A stretch of 64,000 nucleotides of DNA from Temnothorax longispinosus (Eukaryota > Arthropoda > Insecta > Hymenoptera > Formicidae). Both the position numbers and the translations under genes were made by a program. The stretch covers positions 372,001-436,000 of the forward strand of contig NC_092358.1 in the NCBI RefSeq assembly GCF_030848805.1, given 5' to 3'. Shown here one piece after another: positions 47,933 through 62,870 of the stretch; the first letter of the stretch is position 1, and every line of letters starts with the position of its first letter. The notes below the pieces were generated by a model, which made no database searches, was not told the origin of the DNA, and saw nothing but the letters and a program-made list of their open reading frames with translations.

Positions 47933-50900
47933 GATCGCTTGTCATTTAACTGCTCGACCGTTCGTTTCCTCGCTGGAGCGCGATGCCCTCGACGAAAGTA
48001 TCGTTAAGCGGTTCGCAGCTGATCAGTGGCACACGTCGGACACACCGCGCTCTCAACCGGTCTCGCTGACGTCCAACTAACCTAAAACTCGCTGGCGACT
48101 CTGGCAAGTACTCCGAGCTGTTCGAGTGACATCGGCCCGAGCCCCGGAGAAACTCGAAAGGGGTCGCGTCACTCGTTCAAACGAGGCCTATTCCGTCTAT
48201 TTAAAAAATTTAAAAAGACGCCTCCCCCCACGTCCACGAAGACAATGCTCCGTAGCCTAGCGTATAAATATTGTCATTCTCGGTAAGTAATATACGTTCT
48301 CGATTCCGGTTCTGTTCTATTTTACGTACAATCGCGATTTTATGTTTTTTAGGAATAATCCAAAATTATAACGTTTTCGGTATATCATAATAAATACATT
48401 CAACCATATACCACGGTTTTATTATACTATATAAGTGTTTTAAAATTAATATTCCGATTGCATACTGCAAATTGTACCTAATTCTTTTTTAGACGCTGTT
48501 ATTTTTATCAATCTGTTCTTATTATTTATTTATGCCTAAAAATATCAAGGGGTAAAATCGATCATCAGAACAGAGAAGCCAGAGTAAAATATAAAATATT
48601 TTAAAAATTGATTTTTAGATGGCATTACTTTTTATATACAAAAGGTAATTCAATATAAATATAAAACTTAATACAAATGATCGAGGAATATTTGTGAATC
48701 AGGAAAATATATTGAATTTTCAAACAACCGGTGGTATGCATGTTTGAAAAGATATATATATTTTAATTTCATATATTTGTATTTAAAAAACTTATATACT
48801 CGAATTTAATGATCCCCAACACAATAATTGAACTTACATTAAGGTTTTACAATAAAGTAGTTAATCAACCAACGTTATTATAACAATTACGGTGTGAGAA
48901 TAGTATTGTACCATGTTCTTGCTATGAACACATATTGAAAATCTAAAAATCTTAATTAATATAGTACATTCATTTTTCAATAAGGAATCCAAGATCAGGT
49001 TATTGTTTATCATTTTTATCAAGCCCCTAGAAAAATTCAAAATCTGCAAAAACACTTATTGACTCAAATACAATATAGATTTTTTTAAAAAATGAAACAG
49101 AAAAACAGACTAATAAATATTTAAAATATCTTCAAAAGATAATATTTTGTCAAGCCATCAACAACTTTATTTGATATATGAGGCACTTACTTAAAAAATA
49201 GTGCAGATTTTGTATGTGATTTTATATGCAGATTTTATATAAAAATTTCTATCAGATATTATTATAAATTAGCATAGTGCATTTTTGAATTTGTACTTAT
49301 GTCACTACTTTTTCCAAATTAACAACTTGTATGAACACTGATTGTGAGATAATATGGACGATTTGTGAAAGATGTGCGTATCAGCAATTAGTTCTATCGG
49401 ATTCAAATTTATCAGATCTGCTTTCTTTGGAATTTCTGTATTAAAATTGAACTTTATACTAATTTTCTAACAAATGTATATACCAATAAATGTTTTCCAA
49501 TTCTTGAAGACGTAAGAGAATAAACGGATAAATATTTAACAATTAGACTAAACTAATTGTATTTATATGAAATTATACGTATTAATTTCATTTAAGTTGT
49601 ATTCGTCGGCTCGGCGTATCCTTCATCACATAGCTTGTATCTTATTATGACTTTTTTGTGCCTCTTTGAATATAAACATATCTTGGAATAAACTTTTATA
49701 CATTTTTTTTCTTACATGATTTAAATAAATATTGCAAAACGTATGGAGGAGATCGACAGTTCCGGTTGCGTCTTTCTTTGCATCATATACCTATTCTATT
49801 ATAAGTCTACATTTGATCATAATTACATACTTGTTTCTTAGTTAATGTTCTATTGTGTTGTGTAACATTTTAAACAATTATATACATTCTCATAAATATA
49901 AATTATTGTACACTAGATATTTATACTTACATATCTAGTAATATTGATACTTTGAGCAGTTCACCTATTAAGCAAAAGTGATTCTATTCTTATTGGACAA
50001 TGCCCAAATAAGAAAAGACACTTTTATTTTTCTCCTCATTGTGAATTTCGATGATATTCGCATCCTAAAACTTAAAGAGGCAGATAATTCTTATCAATTA
50101 TACGATAAATCAAAGTTAACTTTTGTTAATCTCCCTGGCTGAAAAGAAAAGAAAGAGCAATTTGTCTTCTTTGGCAAATATCCTTTATGCCGCTTTTAAC
50201 AATTATTTTATTTAAAATGAGCTGTCGGTAAAAATTAGTATTGGCATCCCTTATTACTTATTTTTACAAGTTTACTGCGATAAAAGTTGGGCTTCACTTT
50301 ATCAAAAATATGTATCCATTGGGTTCAATCGGTCGTGATAAAGACCGAAGATATCTTATTATAACGTTATAATTCTGTACGTCTGTCATTCTTATATATA
50401 TGTATGTTTTTTCAATTTTCAGTTTGCTTTTGTCATGCTATAGTAAATTCTCATTAAACCTCCTTTGATGCAAGCAATTTTTCTGACGTGTCGCGATACA
50501 ATAATTATCATTAGGTACAATAAATGCATTTAGGTAATAGGTAAATGTTTTCAAGATAGGACGATTTGGCTTTATGCATTATTTTCATTTTGGGATCCGA
50601 CAGCAGTATAATTGTATCATGACGCATGAAAGATGCATGCATAAAAGAGACATTATAGAAAGGATTATCGATGCTAATACATTATTACTAACGCTAGATT
50701 ATTTTATTTACATGATCGGCTAACGATTTATAAAATCAGGTAATACGTGCTCTTTTCCTTACACACAGGCCAAGTAAACGTAATGCCTAGGCACTGTTAT
50801 AAAGCGCAATTTCTGCATTTTTTCAGATTTAAACCCATGTATTGACAAAGTCCTCTGAAAAAGGCAGAAGCACCTTAGTGAATACGTTACGGGGCTTGGG

Positions 50901-51260
50901 ATGCCTTCTTCATTTTTCCTACGGATGAGGTATGAATTCAGATTCGTCAATGCGTATTTACGTCATACGCTAATGCTATCAATCAAGTATCAATGTTACA
51001 CCATCATAAATTATAGTGATAATATCAATCTCCTTATTTGATTACGTTTTATAAAAATCCTCGAGTATATTAAATTATATATAACAATATATAATTTCGA
51101 CTAATGGTGTAACATTGAGTATAAAAAACTTTCTTCGACACGACTCCTGCATTCGATTGATAGAATTCGAGAGAATTATACTAGCCGTTTCCGTCCAGTA
51201 TAACTTATAAATATTTATAAAATCGATCTCCCGCCCTCTAATTCTGCGTTTGTCGCGATG
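47933..51260. other. intergenic between the SDR gene and PDSS1
   Basis: The first ~250 bases are GC-rich and include a TTTAGGTTAGTTGG motif on the minus strand near 48080, so this is the probable SDR promoter. The remainder is very AT-rich and includes the presumed PDSS1 3'UTR. I see no gene, RNA gene or element boundary. Confidence 0.5.
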
Positions 51261-54200
51261 CTATTTCATGCGGTTGATGACCAGATCTGTCATAATGATC
51301 AGTGCCCTCTGATAAGGACTCTTAGCAAAGGACTGCGCGATTTTGCTTGCTTCTGCGCAGTGCTTTTTCGCCAAAAATCTGGTCTGTTCGAGACCGTTGG
51401 ATTCGTGCACCAGTTCAAAAGCTCTCTCAACATCTCCAGGCTCTTGGAAACGGCGCATTATCATCACATTTAATTCTGGATACTGTAACAGCCGAAGTAA
51501 CAATACTGATTAGGATCGTGTCTATGAAAAAGGCTTACATCGTAATACTACTAATAAAAAGATTTCTCGGTTGTATCACGATTCATCGAATGTTTCGCAT
51601 TCGCATACTAACCCGTTCGCAAGCAAAGAGTACCGGGGCTGTGGCTAGTCCGAGTCTGAGGTCAGCGGCTGTGGGCTTGCCCATAGCCGTTGAAGAAGCC
51701 ACAAAATCCAGAAGATCGTCTACCAACTGGAAAGCCAGGCCAACATTCCTGCCATATTGATAGGCCATCTCTATCGTGCGGTCATCGACTTCGGAAAGAA
51801 TGGCGGCCTAAGATAGTAATCAACAATCATTTACAGGTTTCAAAGAAATAATAGACGGCGACTTTGTACGGGCGATTAATGTAGACTCACCGCTTTAACG
51901 CAATTGGCAATTAAGCTCGCTGTTTTTCGATATGTCTTCGTAAGATAGTGCGCGAACCTCTCGTTTTCCGTTTCTTTGGAACCAAGCTGCATAAATTCGC
52001 CTTGCACCAAGTCAGAGACAATCTACAAAGCGCAACGTATATTAACTAAATGCTCTATTTAACATGCTATTATGTTTAAATTGTCTTCTTTATATTGTCT
52101 TAATTTGTCAATTGTGTCTTTATTTTGAGATAGCATAAAACCATAAAAACTTAAATAACATTATAATAATTACATCGCGAGTCAGTTAAAGATATTAAAT
52201 TCTCGTTAAGGATCGATTACAAATTGAAAATTCTACAATTAAAGTTCCAATTCCGTCGTCAAACGGAAACAATAGATTTGAAAAATTGAGTTGAGCACAA
52301 TCAAATAATTTACCTGACTAATGGTAATGGTCACATCGTCATTTTGGATTCTGGAGAGCATCATGCAGGCGACTGATAAGATGTAATTTCCTGCCATAGC
52401 CACCTAAGAACAAAATAATCACTTAAGAAAGACTCTGTCGTCTTATCAGATAAGAATAGCAATTAGTTTCCGAATTGTATTGTATTCTGCTTGATCGTGG
52501 TCATAGTTTCGTCGTTTCATACAATAGTGTTATAGCATAGGAATAATGATGCAAAACAGCCTTAATTCAGCCGTGATACCGATTTTTATTTCACATCAAG
52601 ATAGTGACAATTTGCATGCTATACATTTTTTTAATTTCTGCGTCACGTGTTTACGTACGTGAAATATCTTTGAGTGTCAAAATTATGTAACATTTTCCGC
52701 AATTTGATATATTACAGAGCAAGCACACACAGAGTCATTACATTGTCTTCAATTTTATAACGACTAAATCATGTTAACACTTTCTGCCGATGTCTAAACA
52801 CACGAAGAGCGACGCGAAATTTTGATTTGACGAAACCGCTTCGCGCCGTTGCTCATTATGTTAATTTGCCGTCAACAAAATTGACGCAAGTTCTCCGCGA
52901 TTATAATCTGAGTTTCCTTTCACTGGACATTCTTCAAATCGGCGCCAAATACCTTCGAGAAGGCGTTACGTGACTTGGATTCGCGCGTGTTCAATTCTGT
53001 ATCTAATTTCTTTTTAATTTCAACTTTAAGAGAAGTTCATCTTTTATATTATTATATATTATCCAGTATGACGATAAATTCTTCTGCGTTTCAAGACTGC
53101 GAATAGTAATCGACGCGTGGCTCAAGAGTTTAAAGACAAAATATAAAATCCGCAATAATTACGGTAGTTAACAAATTTTTATTTTGTTTTTGCTCAGTCA
53201 ATAAGTACAATAAATATTTAAAGATCCGGGTCCACACGTACATACATTTGAAGGAACAAAATATCCACCACATCTTATTTAATTTTTTCTTAAGTATAAA
53301 ATAATTGTCATATTAAAGTAAAAATTGAAATATATTTAAAACATCTTAGACTATATTGACAATACAAATGAATGATGACTAGTAGAATTATGGAGGCTTA
53401 TCAGTGTGGAGATTTGTTATTAAGAATGGTGGAACGAAAACATGATGGGTGATTATTGCTGGTATTTTCTAAGAGAAACAGACCCAATAGCTTACACAAG
53501 AGACAAAAGATCATACAAAACATTTGTAATATCTTTTAAATTATAAATAAGGCAAACATAAAATATTGCATTCTTTAACTTTTATATACTGTTACTTCTT
53601 TTCCTGAAATTTTGGCATTTTATTATTTATTGCAAAACTTCGAAATTCCAATAGAGGCATCTGTAGATGTGTAGGAATTTTTTGATTGGTATATTCGTAT
53701 TCAGAACAACAAAAACAATAGGAAACAATTTTTTGATTGATCATGAACAAAAACACTGTAGTATTATTATTGAGCATAAGATTTCGCCCAATGACCAAAA
53801 ATATCAATATTTATTTATTCTAAGCGATATTACGTACGTATCGGTCGCTATTTACCATATTAAAACGATATATCTTATTTAACTTGTAGCCTGTAAAAGC
53901 ATTCAGACGCGCATGATATGCCGATGGAAAGCTATCGAGATTCAAGTCGATATAATGTTAGAAATTTAACATCGCACGATAGATCGGATACACAATGTCG
54001 AATGTAAGTTTCATTAAGTGTATACCGCGCATTCAGTTGCGATCTATCACTCTGCGGTCAGTGGATCCGTTGATGGGAAAATTGTTGATGAACACATCGT
54101 TTATAACGAGCGACGCGCCGAAACCGCAACATCTCGACGACTCTTAATAACCGTGGCTTCTTATGTCGCACGTTGATTTCTAAATTTCCTCACACATCGA

Positions 54201-57200
54201 GTTCTAAAATTAAGATACATTGTCGCGCTTTCTATCTTTTTTTTTCCTGTCCAACTCTAACTTATCTTCGTGAAACGCCTGAAACGTTTCTGCATTCTAT
54301 TTCAAACTTATGAAGCTATCGTTTTATACGATAAATACCTTCGAAAAGTACGACACTGTAAAACGTTTTACAGAATATTTATATTTCATTGTTGAGTAAA
54401 GAACATGATTTTATCCAATATATTTTTTTACGTATATAAACTCATTATTTACTTGACTGTTAATTACTCAAAGACCTATAAATTTGCGGTTGGGAAACAT
54501 TTATTTCGAACACAGAAAAAGTCCGTAAGGAAAGAAAGAGGCGCAAAAAGCTTCCGGACATCCTTTTCATCTTGGACAATGTTTCGTTCGGGTAGAGCGA
54601 CTGACGGAAGATCATTTCGTGCGACAATGGCTAAGTCGATGAGTGACTTAACGGACGGCTCGTAATTTCGAGTTTCACATCCGGCAACGGCGATGCGCCG
54701 CCTTATTTTCACGCATCTTAGCCGCGATAACCGAAAGAACGTACGCCTGGTAGGGTTTTCCCTCCAGGAATAGCGCGCGCTGCGTGTACCGGCGACACTT
54801 TCTTGCAATTACACGACTAGGCGACGGGTTCCGCTAAACAAACATGAATTAACGCTGAAAGCAGCGGTCCACCTGCGGGACTCATTAATTCCGGCTAATG
54901 CTATCTCCGGGAAACAATTTACGATCGTGTCTCAGGACGACGCTGTTGCAGAACACTCATCGCGGTAAGGTTTTAACGAGAATCGAAGGCCAGCAACCAG
55001 CAACGCGCACTTCAAGTGGCGTGACTTACCGATCACGCTATAAACTATATCGAATATATAAACAAATGGAAAACAAAAATACATCTAATATTACTCTCCT
55101 AAGTTTCATTACGATATTTAATATTACTCTTGATGTAATCTGCAATGCCAGACGAAAAAGATCGTGCTCGTCTCCTACTTTATTTCAGATGTATTCCGAT
55201 TTGCAGTGATTATTTTCGAATTTCACACCTGACTCAATGGCTTACATCCGAGCCACCTTCATCACGCAATCCTGTAACTCGTAGGTGTGACGCGAAGATA
55301 ATTATTATATATACTGCAGCAGGAGTTCTCACGATTAGCGGTACGTTAATGCGAGAGGCTGTTACACAATTCACCGGTTCAACATCTGCGCTGTCCTCGC
55401 AGCCGATGCACCGAAGAAACAACGTCGGGACAACTTTCGTGACCATCGGTTGATGGGCTTTCCATTTCTCTGAACGGCGCTAATTCCATCACGCGCGTCA
55501 AGGTTGTAACACTTTTGAAGCTTCCTCGTAATATTTGCACGTGCTATTCATCAGGACCCATCATACGAATTGCAACGCGCCGCATTGTATGTTTACATTT
55601 ATTAATTTTTACTCCGCCTGACTTGATTCTCACGGCTGTATTATCTCAATGCCTCGTCTCTAATAATGTCGCCAATTAGACAATTAGAAGAAATAACAAT
55701 AACGTGTTTATTCTTTTAAGTCCTTGACTTTTATATAAGACTTTTATATAAGACTTTTTTATCGCAAAACTAACACCTGACTCGCGTCTCATCGATTATG
55801 CATTTGCGATCTAAGGAATAAAATTCAAGGAGTGTCTGATAATCTTTAGAAATATAGTTTGGCTTTAGAGTCACAGATAGTTATAAGCTTGTCATTGCGT
55901 TTCACAACGGCAGCTTACGACTGCGATTCGCGTTATCGCGCGACACATATCTACAATATGCGAACATACAACAGTGTCGAGTTAGTGACATTAAAGCGAC
56001 AAATTTTATTGCAAAATTGCAATGTCGCAAGATCGATATAAGCGGAAAAATGAGAGGTGATGCTTCCGTGCGACACTGTTTATAGAATGTTTATGTTCTT
56101 TTAATTAACGCTGTATGTACAATGTATTAATGTTGTATTGCTTAACTTAAAGTTCAACGAGTAAACTTTATTCCGAGAATGCTTGTTTTAAGATTTAAAG
56201 TTCAAATTTTTTAACTAAAAATCGATCAAAACGAAACCAAACGGGAACTGAGCGTTTTGTCGATTATTCCTTTCACGTTGATCTTTTAAATTGTTATACA
56301 TTAATATCATTATAAATATGTTATATGATTACGTATTCTATGGAATGATTGATGTCTTCGAGAATTTAGAGCATCGGCAGTTTAAAATTTTTTAATTCCG
56401 AAATCGCTAACACTCCAGACAAATAAACAAAATGTTCATGAGAAGGAAAGGAGAGAGAAAGAAAAAGTAACGATCACTGATCAATAGGTTCGCACGTTCT
56501 TGACCTAGCGCAGTCCCATCGCGCTTTCATTTCACTCACCAGCGGCATATACTACGCACTTGTGTAATTAATGTCGATGGTAATTGCAACTCAATCATTC
56601 GCGACGCTGATCGAAAGCTAATTAATAAGCGCTAGAAAATGTCTCTCGCAGCCAGTAATGGAAAAGCGCGAATGAAATTCGAGCGATTGCGAAAGTATAC
56701 ACGCCGCATGTTAATCGTGCGTTTGAGAGTTGAGTTTTTCGATCGTGTCGCACGCGTCGCGCGCCCACCGTCGCGTTCCAACTGTCGATTTCTAATACAT
56801 GTAACTTCAGCGTGCCAGCCTGACTCGCGAACAGTAGCCGCTTTCGAAATAGTTTTACATCGTTTAGTACCCTACGGATAGCACTTGATCAATTTTCCTA
56901 TCGCGCCGCCGCCGCGCCGGTACCACCGAATTTTCCACATTTACAACGGACACACGCGCGAGCCAAGATCCGCTTCCGGTTCCCAATCTAGAAAGCAAAA
57001 GCCGGCGCTTGGTCATGAATCGCATTAGCCTCTTTCTTCCCTCGCTATTTTAGAGAGAGAGTTTGAGTTTCCATCGCCGTCGCACCGCTAACCATCGCGT
57101 AATAGTCACTTTCGATGATTTTTTGATGCGAAATAATTTTTCATATTTTTTTTACATATATTTATATACTTAAATATATATTATTAGATTTTGTATTTTC

Positions 57201-60200
57201 AATATTTTATATTAACGAAACGAGAAGAGATACCAATTCCGAGAAATCGATAAATGTGCCGTGTAGAGAGCCACGTCGATCATTTTTGGAAATCGGAAAA
57301 TGGGTTATAGCTTACCTTCTTTTGACTCCAGACAGCATTGACTGAAGGTTTGCCACGACGGATGTCTGACTGGTCGATCACATCGTCGTGCAATAAAGAA
57401 GCGCTATGAACCATCTCGGAGATCATCGCTACTTGTCGTTGCGACTGCGAGAGATCGCTGAAAAAAATCTCTTTGTTGTAAAACAAATCATTTATCTATC
57501 GTGGTTGCCAACATGCGTAAATATTACATTCAATTATTAATAATAAATTTTTCGTATACATTTTACATAGCGATAAAAACTTGCAAACCAAGTTTGTCGT
57601 TTAATAATTGTCAAAGCAATGTCTTTAAAATCCTAGGTTTTTGAAACAATTTTTTCGAATATTTCTTAAATCGATCAAAAGTCTGTAATTTATAAGACCC
57701 AATTCATACAGGTCGAAGTTATTGAATTAAGAATGAAAGTATATGTGCGTTTATTTTTTTAATTTTCCGATAAATTTTAAAATCTTCTAAAGTAGCGCCT
57801 AGAATTTTCAACGAGACATCACTTCAGCATAAATTCAGCCTAGGAAATTATTCTGTTTAAGAAGATAAAATATCTGTTTCAGCCTGATAATTTCCGCGCC
57901 TTTAATATAGACTTTGACAAATCATTAACTTGATTCGCTTTCACTCAGGGGGGAAGGAGGGGGTATCCCTGAGATATCTCTCAGGTATCTCTCAAGTAAT
58001 AATCGATACATAATAGAATCCTGTCTATGACAGAATCACGCCTAAAGTCTAGTACGTTACGACGCGCGTTAACGCGCTTCTCATTCACGATGCCGCCCCA
58101 TTCATATGCATTCATATGTAGTATATACTCGTACAAAACGCACGGCCGCCGCTTTCGTAGATATCTCTAACGTACCACTTTGTCGACACTTTTAATGCTT
58201 TCTAAACGTCGTGAGCATACGTTTTCATACGCGCGGAGGTTCACCGTGCCACGCGTAGCGTTAATAAAAAGACTCTCTCACCCGCGGCCCTCATAATCAC
58301 AAATTTTCTAACGAACTTTTTCTAACGTTGCTCAGTTAGAGTTAAAATCTCAGTTATAAAAAATCGATTCTTCGTTATTTGATAAAATAGAAGCAAATGA
58401 TATATGATAAATACGTTGACGCAGTTTATATATTTATATGTGGTACTTTGTTTTCTCGGGTTTTAATCACGCAAATACATCATCTTCTACGCGAAACCCC
58501 TTCTAGTCTTTCCTCTCTAAAAAAATGTTAATGTTCTTCCAACTCGAGAAAAGCAGAGAATTACGTCTTTGCCAGATATTTATAGCTTCGGACGTGTAAT
58601 TTATAAATGTTTATCAAGATTCCTTCGATAAATTTCAAAAAATGTTTGTAGAAACGCGTCCCCACTTACTTTCTTCCCTTGTGATAATTAATAGCTCGTG
58701 CCATGAGTATGGTGAACATGGGGCGCACCGCTTTCCCCTGGCCATCGAAGTAGTATGTGCTTATGGGTTGCAGCTCTTCTTGCGAGGTGTTGTTGATAAG
58801 TTCCTGCAATAACATATATTTCCAAATATAGAGAACGAGATCCGAAGATCCGCGTAAAAAAAAAAAACTCAAAGTCGACGACCGCGTGATTATTGATGTA
58901 TCTATACTATCTATAGGATAAGCTAAAGTATGGAGCAAGAACGTGAGCAGATTTCGTGTTACATCATTTGTAGAGTTTTAAAATTATGTTTAATAACCCG
59001 CAGGAGTACAGAAATAATTTCGTGAAACTTACACAATTTATTTTTTTTTTATAAGTTACGCGCACGAACTGACTCCCGTTGTAACAATACGTCAAGCTCT
59101 TTAAAGTAAAGTTCGGATTAATTCTTAATCCTCCCCAGCCTTAAAATAAGGCGAGGATATAAGTTTTTGCCAGTTTCTCGCGTTCTCCCGAAGCGTAGTT
59201 CACTAGTCCTCTTCTTTTTTTTTTCGATCGGTTACAACTCAAAACTATTCGAGCTGAGTGCGTAATCAGAAGAGAAACTTGCCGCTCTTGTGACCTTTCG
59301 ACAGTATCGGAACCCGTCCCGCGCATCGCGGATTAAATATGCGTCAGACATCAACTGTCTCCGTTGCAATAAACGAAGGAGGACAACGAATCGATCGAGA
59401 CGAGCTGCTTTGAATTCCAGGTGCGACACCGGTCGAAAGTTCCTCCTGGAATTTGGCCAAAGCCGAAAAGAATGCGCGCATCCGTCACGTCTTTCGGGTG
59501 AGCTATAGCATCAATGTCGCTTTTCGCACACGCGACCGGAAGTCGCGATTCCTGAGGCGAACCCGAGGAGGTTCGATATCGCCCGAGTATCGTTACTGTG
59601 CCCGCGATAATAGCCGATTTCTCTAACTTTCCTCAAATCAAGTGACGAGCCAACGTTGAAGTTATACGACGGTTCGTTGAAGGCAATTTCTTTTGTTTCG
59701 CCAACGTCCGCTAATGCCGACAATTTGTCAAATCATTTCTATCTTGAGATACCGACAATTTTGGTAATTAAGAATTCGCTGATGAAATTTCGCGACAGTT
59801 TAAGATGGCGAGATTCCGCGCATGTTTTAATACGATAAACGTACGACAGAAGCGTCTTCATATATAGATTGGGCAAATTTCACGCCGTTTGCCGTACGCG
59901 AACGGCGATCGTGAGTAAAAGTTCTCTCCTCTCGACCATATGCAGACCGTGAAGTCGAGCTGCTTTCGCTTGCGGGCCGGGGCGCCTTAACCAGAGGCGC
60001 CGCCGCGTGAAAATTGCACGGCTCCTCATCAATATTTATAAACGCGCTTCTTGACAATTGTTCTATGTCACTGAAGAAATGAAAATGAAATGTCCGAGTT
60101 GCGGCAATCCAAGCGTCACCCACTGATTAGGACTAGCAAGATATACATATATATGTATACAACGCGCGTATAAATTTTGGAATTATAATTTATTTAAAGA

Positions 60201-60547
60201 ATTAACTGTAACAGAATTAAAACTTTAAACAAAATTTCATGACCGAATCAGAACGATAAGTATTAGCATAGTACAAAAGAAAAAAAGCTCATCAAAAGAT
60301 AAGTATCTACAAAATACAAAGTATCCACGAAATCAATATTTCTTCAAATTTAAAAAAATATTTATTTTTTAAGAAATGTTACTTCTAAAAATTGACAGTC
60401 AGATAAATTATTGTAAGAAGTGATATTTTGTAGACTTGAGAAAACTTAGAAAGATAAATAACAATTAAGGACTTTTTAATGGACTCGATTGGCCATCATC
60501 GTCAAGACATTTCGACCATGGGTTTTGGGTCCTTCTGAATTTATGTA

Positions 60548-60599
<52 letters not shown>

Positions 60600-61505
60600 A
60601 TGAAATATAGATATATATTTAATTAAAAATCAATTTAAAAAAATACAAGAATACTATCTTGAATGTAATTCTGGGAGAAATCGATTATCGCGAAATTAGA
60701 AAAAATGTCTTTACTCTGGATTGATGGAAGCTAACGGAGCTATCATGCGAAATCAAAGCGACTCGATTACGCAGTTTTGTCTAATTAACATTCCTTTTTC
60801 TATGCATGCATTTTTTTTACCGCACCACTGGGCTTGTCTTAGGTTGGCCGGCACAATTTCACAATAGTCCAGGGTACGTAATATCGATGAAGTCAATTAC
60901 ATAAATAGCTGCTAGGCGGTGTTCCGTTACTTCCCGAAAGTTTCACGAGGCTATCCATGTGAATGACAATCGCCTACTCGTAGGAATGAGGATTAATAGC
61001 CTTCGGCTTCTTTTATGTAACTAATTCGTGTATTGCTCTTCGCGACTAACAGCAGATCGTTCATTGCAATTTTTTAGTTTTTACGTAATTATTACAGTTG
61101 TTGGTTCTCGTGAGAATTTAATAAAAGAAAATTCTGATCCTTTACGGATTGTTCGAATCTCTAAAGCGCTCGAATCAACTTCATTTTTTATAATACATCG
61201 ATAAATAATAAGTATACTGCGGATAATGCGGCTGAGACATTGATATTTTATTTATTACAGATTTAACTTCTTCAAGGAGAAAAAGAAAGAATATAAGCTG
61301 AAGGCGCGTAAATCTTATGAAGTTTTAATGAAATTAAAGTAAAAAGCATTACCAGTTGTATCTCGTCGAACAGATCCTTAATATCATCCTCTACGAGTCT
61401 ATAAGGATCGATTTGGTAATCGGGCAAAGATCCAGGCATCTGCGTTTGCATAGTGCTCGTTGCTCTCGCGAGACCTATCCTGCTGTCCCGCGTATTCGTT
61501 TTGTT
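51261..61505 (-). CDS. PDSS1: decaprenyl-diphosphate synthase subunit 1 (all-trans polyprenyl synthase), N-terminal exon not found
   Basis: Seven exons, 61505-61353, 58803-58670, 57457-57316, 52403-52314, 52022-51891, 51807-51613 and 51482-51261, keep phase and give 355 residues. With PDSS2 it makes the polyprenyl tail of ubiquinone in mitochondria. Visible motifs: YYFDGQGKAVRP, MVHSASLLHDDVID (first Asp-rich motif), RRGKPSVNAVW, LVQGEFMQLGSKE, ENERFAHYL.KT..KTASLI, YQYGRNVGLAFQLVDDLLDF (second Asp-rich motif) and GKPTAADLRLGLATAPVLF. The C-terminal part has NVMIMRRF and DLVINRM. All match the PDSS1 family very well. The first visible exon starts after an acceptor, so a 5' exon with the transit peptide lies right of 61505 and was not found. 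In the usual AGD motif after the first Asp-rich region, this protein has AGN. Introns are long (4.9 kb between exons 3 and 4). Confidence 0.95.
52404..57315. other. large PDSS1 intron 3
   Basis: A 4.9-kb AT-rich intron. Frames at 54405-54808 and 54898-55453 on either strand show no motifs. A short repeated ACTTTTATATAAG unit lies near 55728-55757. I see no nested gene. Confidence 0.5.
57458..58669. other. PDSS1 intron 2
   Basis: AT-rich intron of about 1.2 kb. Nothing is recognised beyond a short repeated GAGATATCTCTCAGGTATCT pattern near 57970. Confidence 0.5.
58804..61352. other. PDSS1 intron 1 (as visible)
   Basis: A 2.5-kb AT-rich intron. It holds a long TA microsatellite at 60555-60592 (listed separately). 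I see no gene. Confidence 0.5.
60555..60592. repeat. TA microsatellite
   Basis: A pure (TA)n run of about 19 units in a PDSS1 intron. Confidence 0.95.
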
Positions 61506-62462
61506 CTGCAAATGGAAAAAAAAGAAAGTTCCGTAAGTATTACGTCAAGTATTGACCATAAACTTATATTATGCCATCAGGATTAACTGCGTAATATCAT
61601 CAGAACAAATATTTACTCTGTTCGAGTTTCAAACGTGACCACCATCGAATATTTTTAGCGCCTCGTATATATATTGTAGATCTTTTTAATTATAATATAT
61701 ATATTTATATATATTATACATGACTTATTTAACTATTATTTAATTAAATTTTAAAAAAGGGGGAAAGAGTATTCGTCTCTCAATGTTCTTATGTATGTAT
61801 CAATATTATCAATATTACACATTTAAGATATTTATCTAATAAAAACCAACAAGAACAGCAACGCGGCAAGAAAAGAAATAAAAAGTATTGATTTGCTGTT
61901 GCCAGTATTTACAGCTGTGATTTACAGTTGTGATTTACAGCCTGTTATTAACTCTTTTTTTCCATTAGTCCAAGATTTGTGTTAAATCGCCGTAAAAAAT
62001 GTCGGGTTAAACAAATCGATTGACAAGATAAAACGGTATTATAGGTGTGACAGCAGTAAACACGTTATGAGTAATTATTTAACGCGCAATATTATATACC
62101 GCGTTAATGTGAGCGGAGATATTTCTCTCTCGGATACATGTCCGACGCAACGTATGATTTACTACTATCGCGAGTCTGACCCTATTCGAGCAACTACTAC
62201 TCTTGCAACACGTCCGTCGCGTCATAGTTCTTGCCGCTCGGAAAAGAACGCGCTAATTAAGATTCTCTGATTATGCGTTTCGTGAGAGCTAATAATGAAT
62301 GCTATCCATTCATATTTCAAGCCGACGAGTTTCATATTTATAGACTACAAATACGTCTCTCGAAGAAAATGTCGCTAATCAATCGTAAAGAAAAGAAACC
62401 TGGGGGAAAACGTTAATTAGCACTTAATGTTGATAGTAAGCTTTGAATGTTTGGGGATAAAC

Positions 62463-62870
62463 GTTTAAAATAAAGATACACATACATTTAATGGAATATA
62501 TGGATGTTCGATAAAGCTATAGAACTCTGAGTTATCATTATATTCTTGTAATAATTTCTCAACATTTTTTAAATACATATACGAGATCTTTTTTTTTACA
62601 CATTATTCACATTCGTGGAATCTAGCCGCGCTTGAGCTCAAGGATTGCTAGATTTCACGAATGTGAATAATGTGTGAAAAAAATCTCGTGTGTATTAAAA
62701 AAATTTTGATGAATTACAACAGGAATGTATAACGATAACTCAAGAGTTTTATAGCTTTATCGGACAGCTTATCAGCGGTTTGCTCGGAGGCGAAGGCGAA
62801 GGAACGGCTGCATTCTTTCGCTCTGTACACATCCATTATATATTCCATTAAATGCGTATCTTTATTTTAA
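62463..62870. mobile_element. large foldback (palindromic) element with a one-sided 65-base insert
   Basis: Left arm 62463-62625 and right arm 62648-62870 are inverted copies. They share TTTAAAATAAAGATAC/GTATCTTTATTTTAAA, ATAAAGCTAT/ATAGCTTTAT, AGTTATC/GATAACT and CACATTATTCACATTCGTG/CACGAATGTGAATAATGTG, around a short loop near 62626-62647. The right arm alone carries an extra segment at about 62766-62830. The remaining pairing resumes exactly on both sides of it. Confidence 0.85.
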
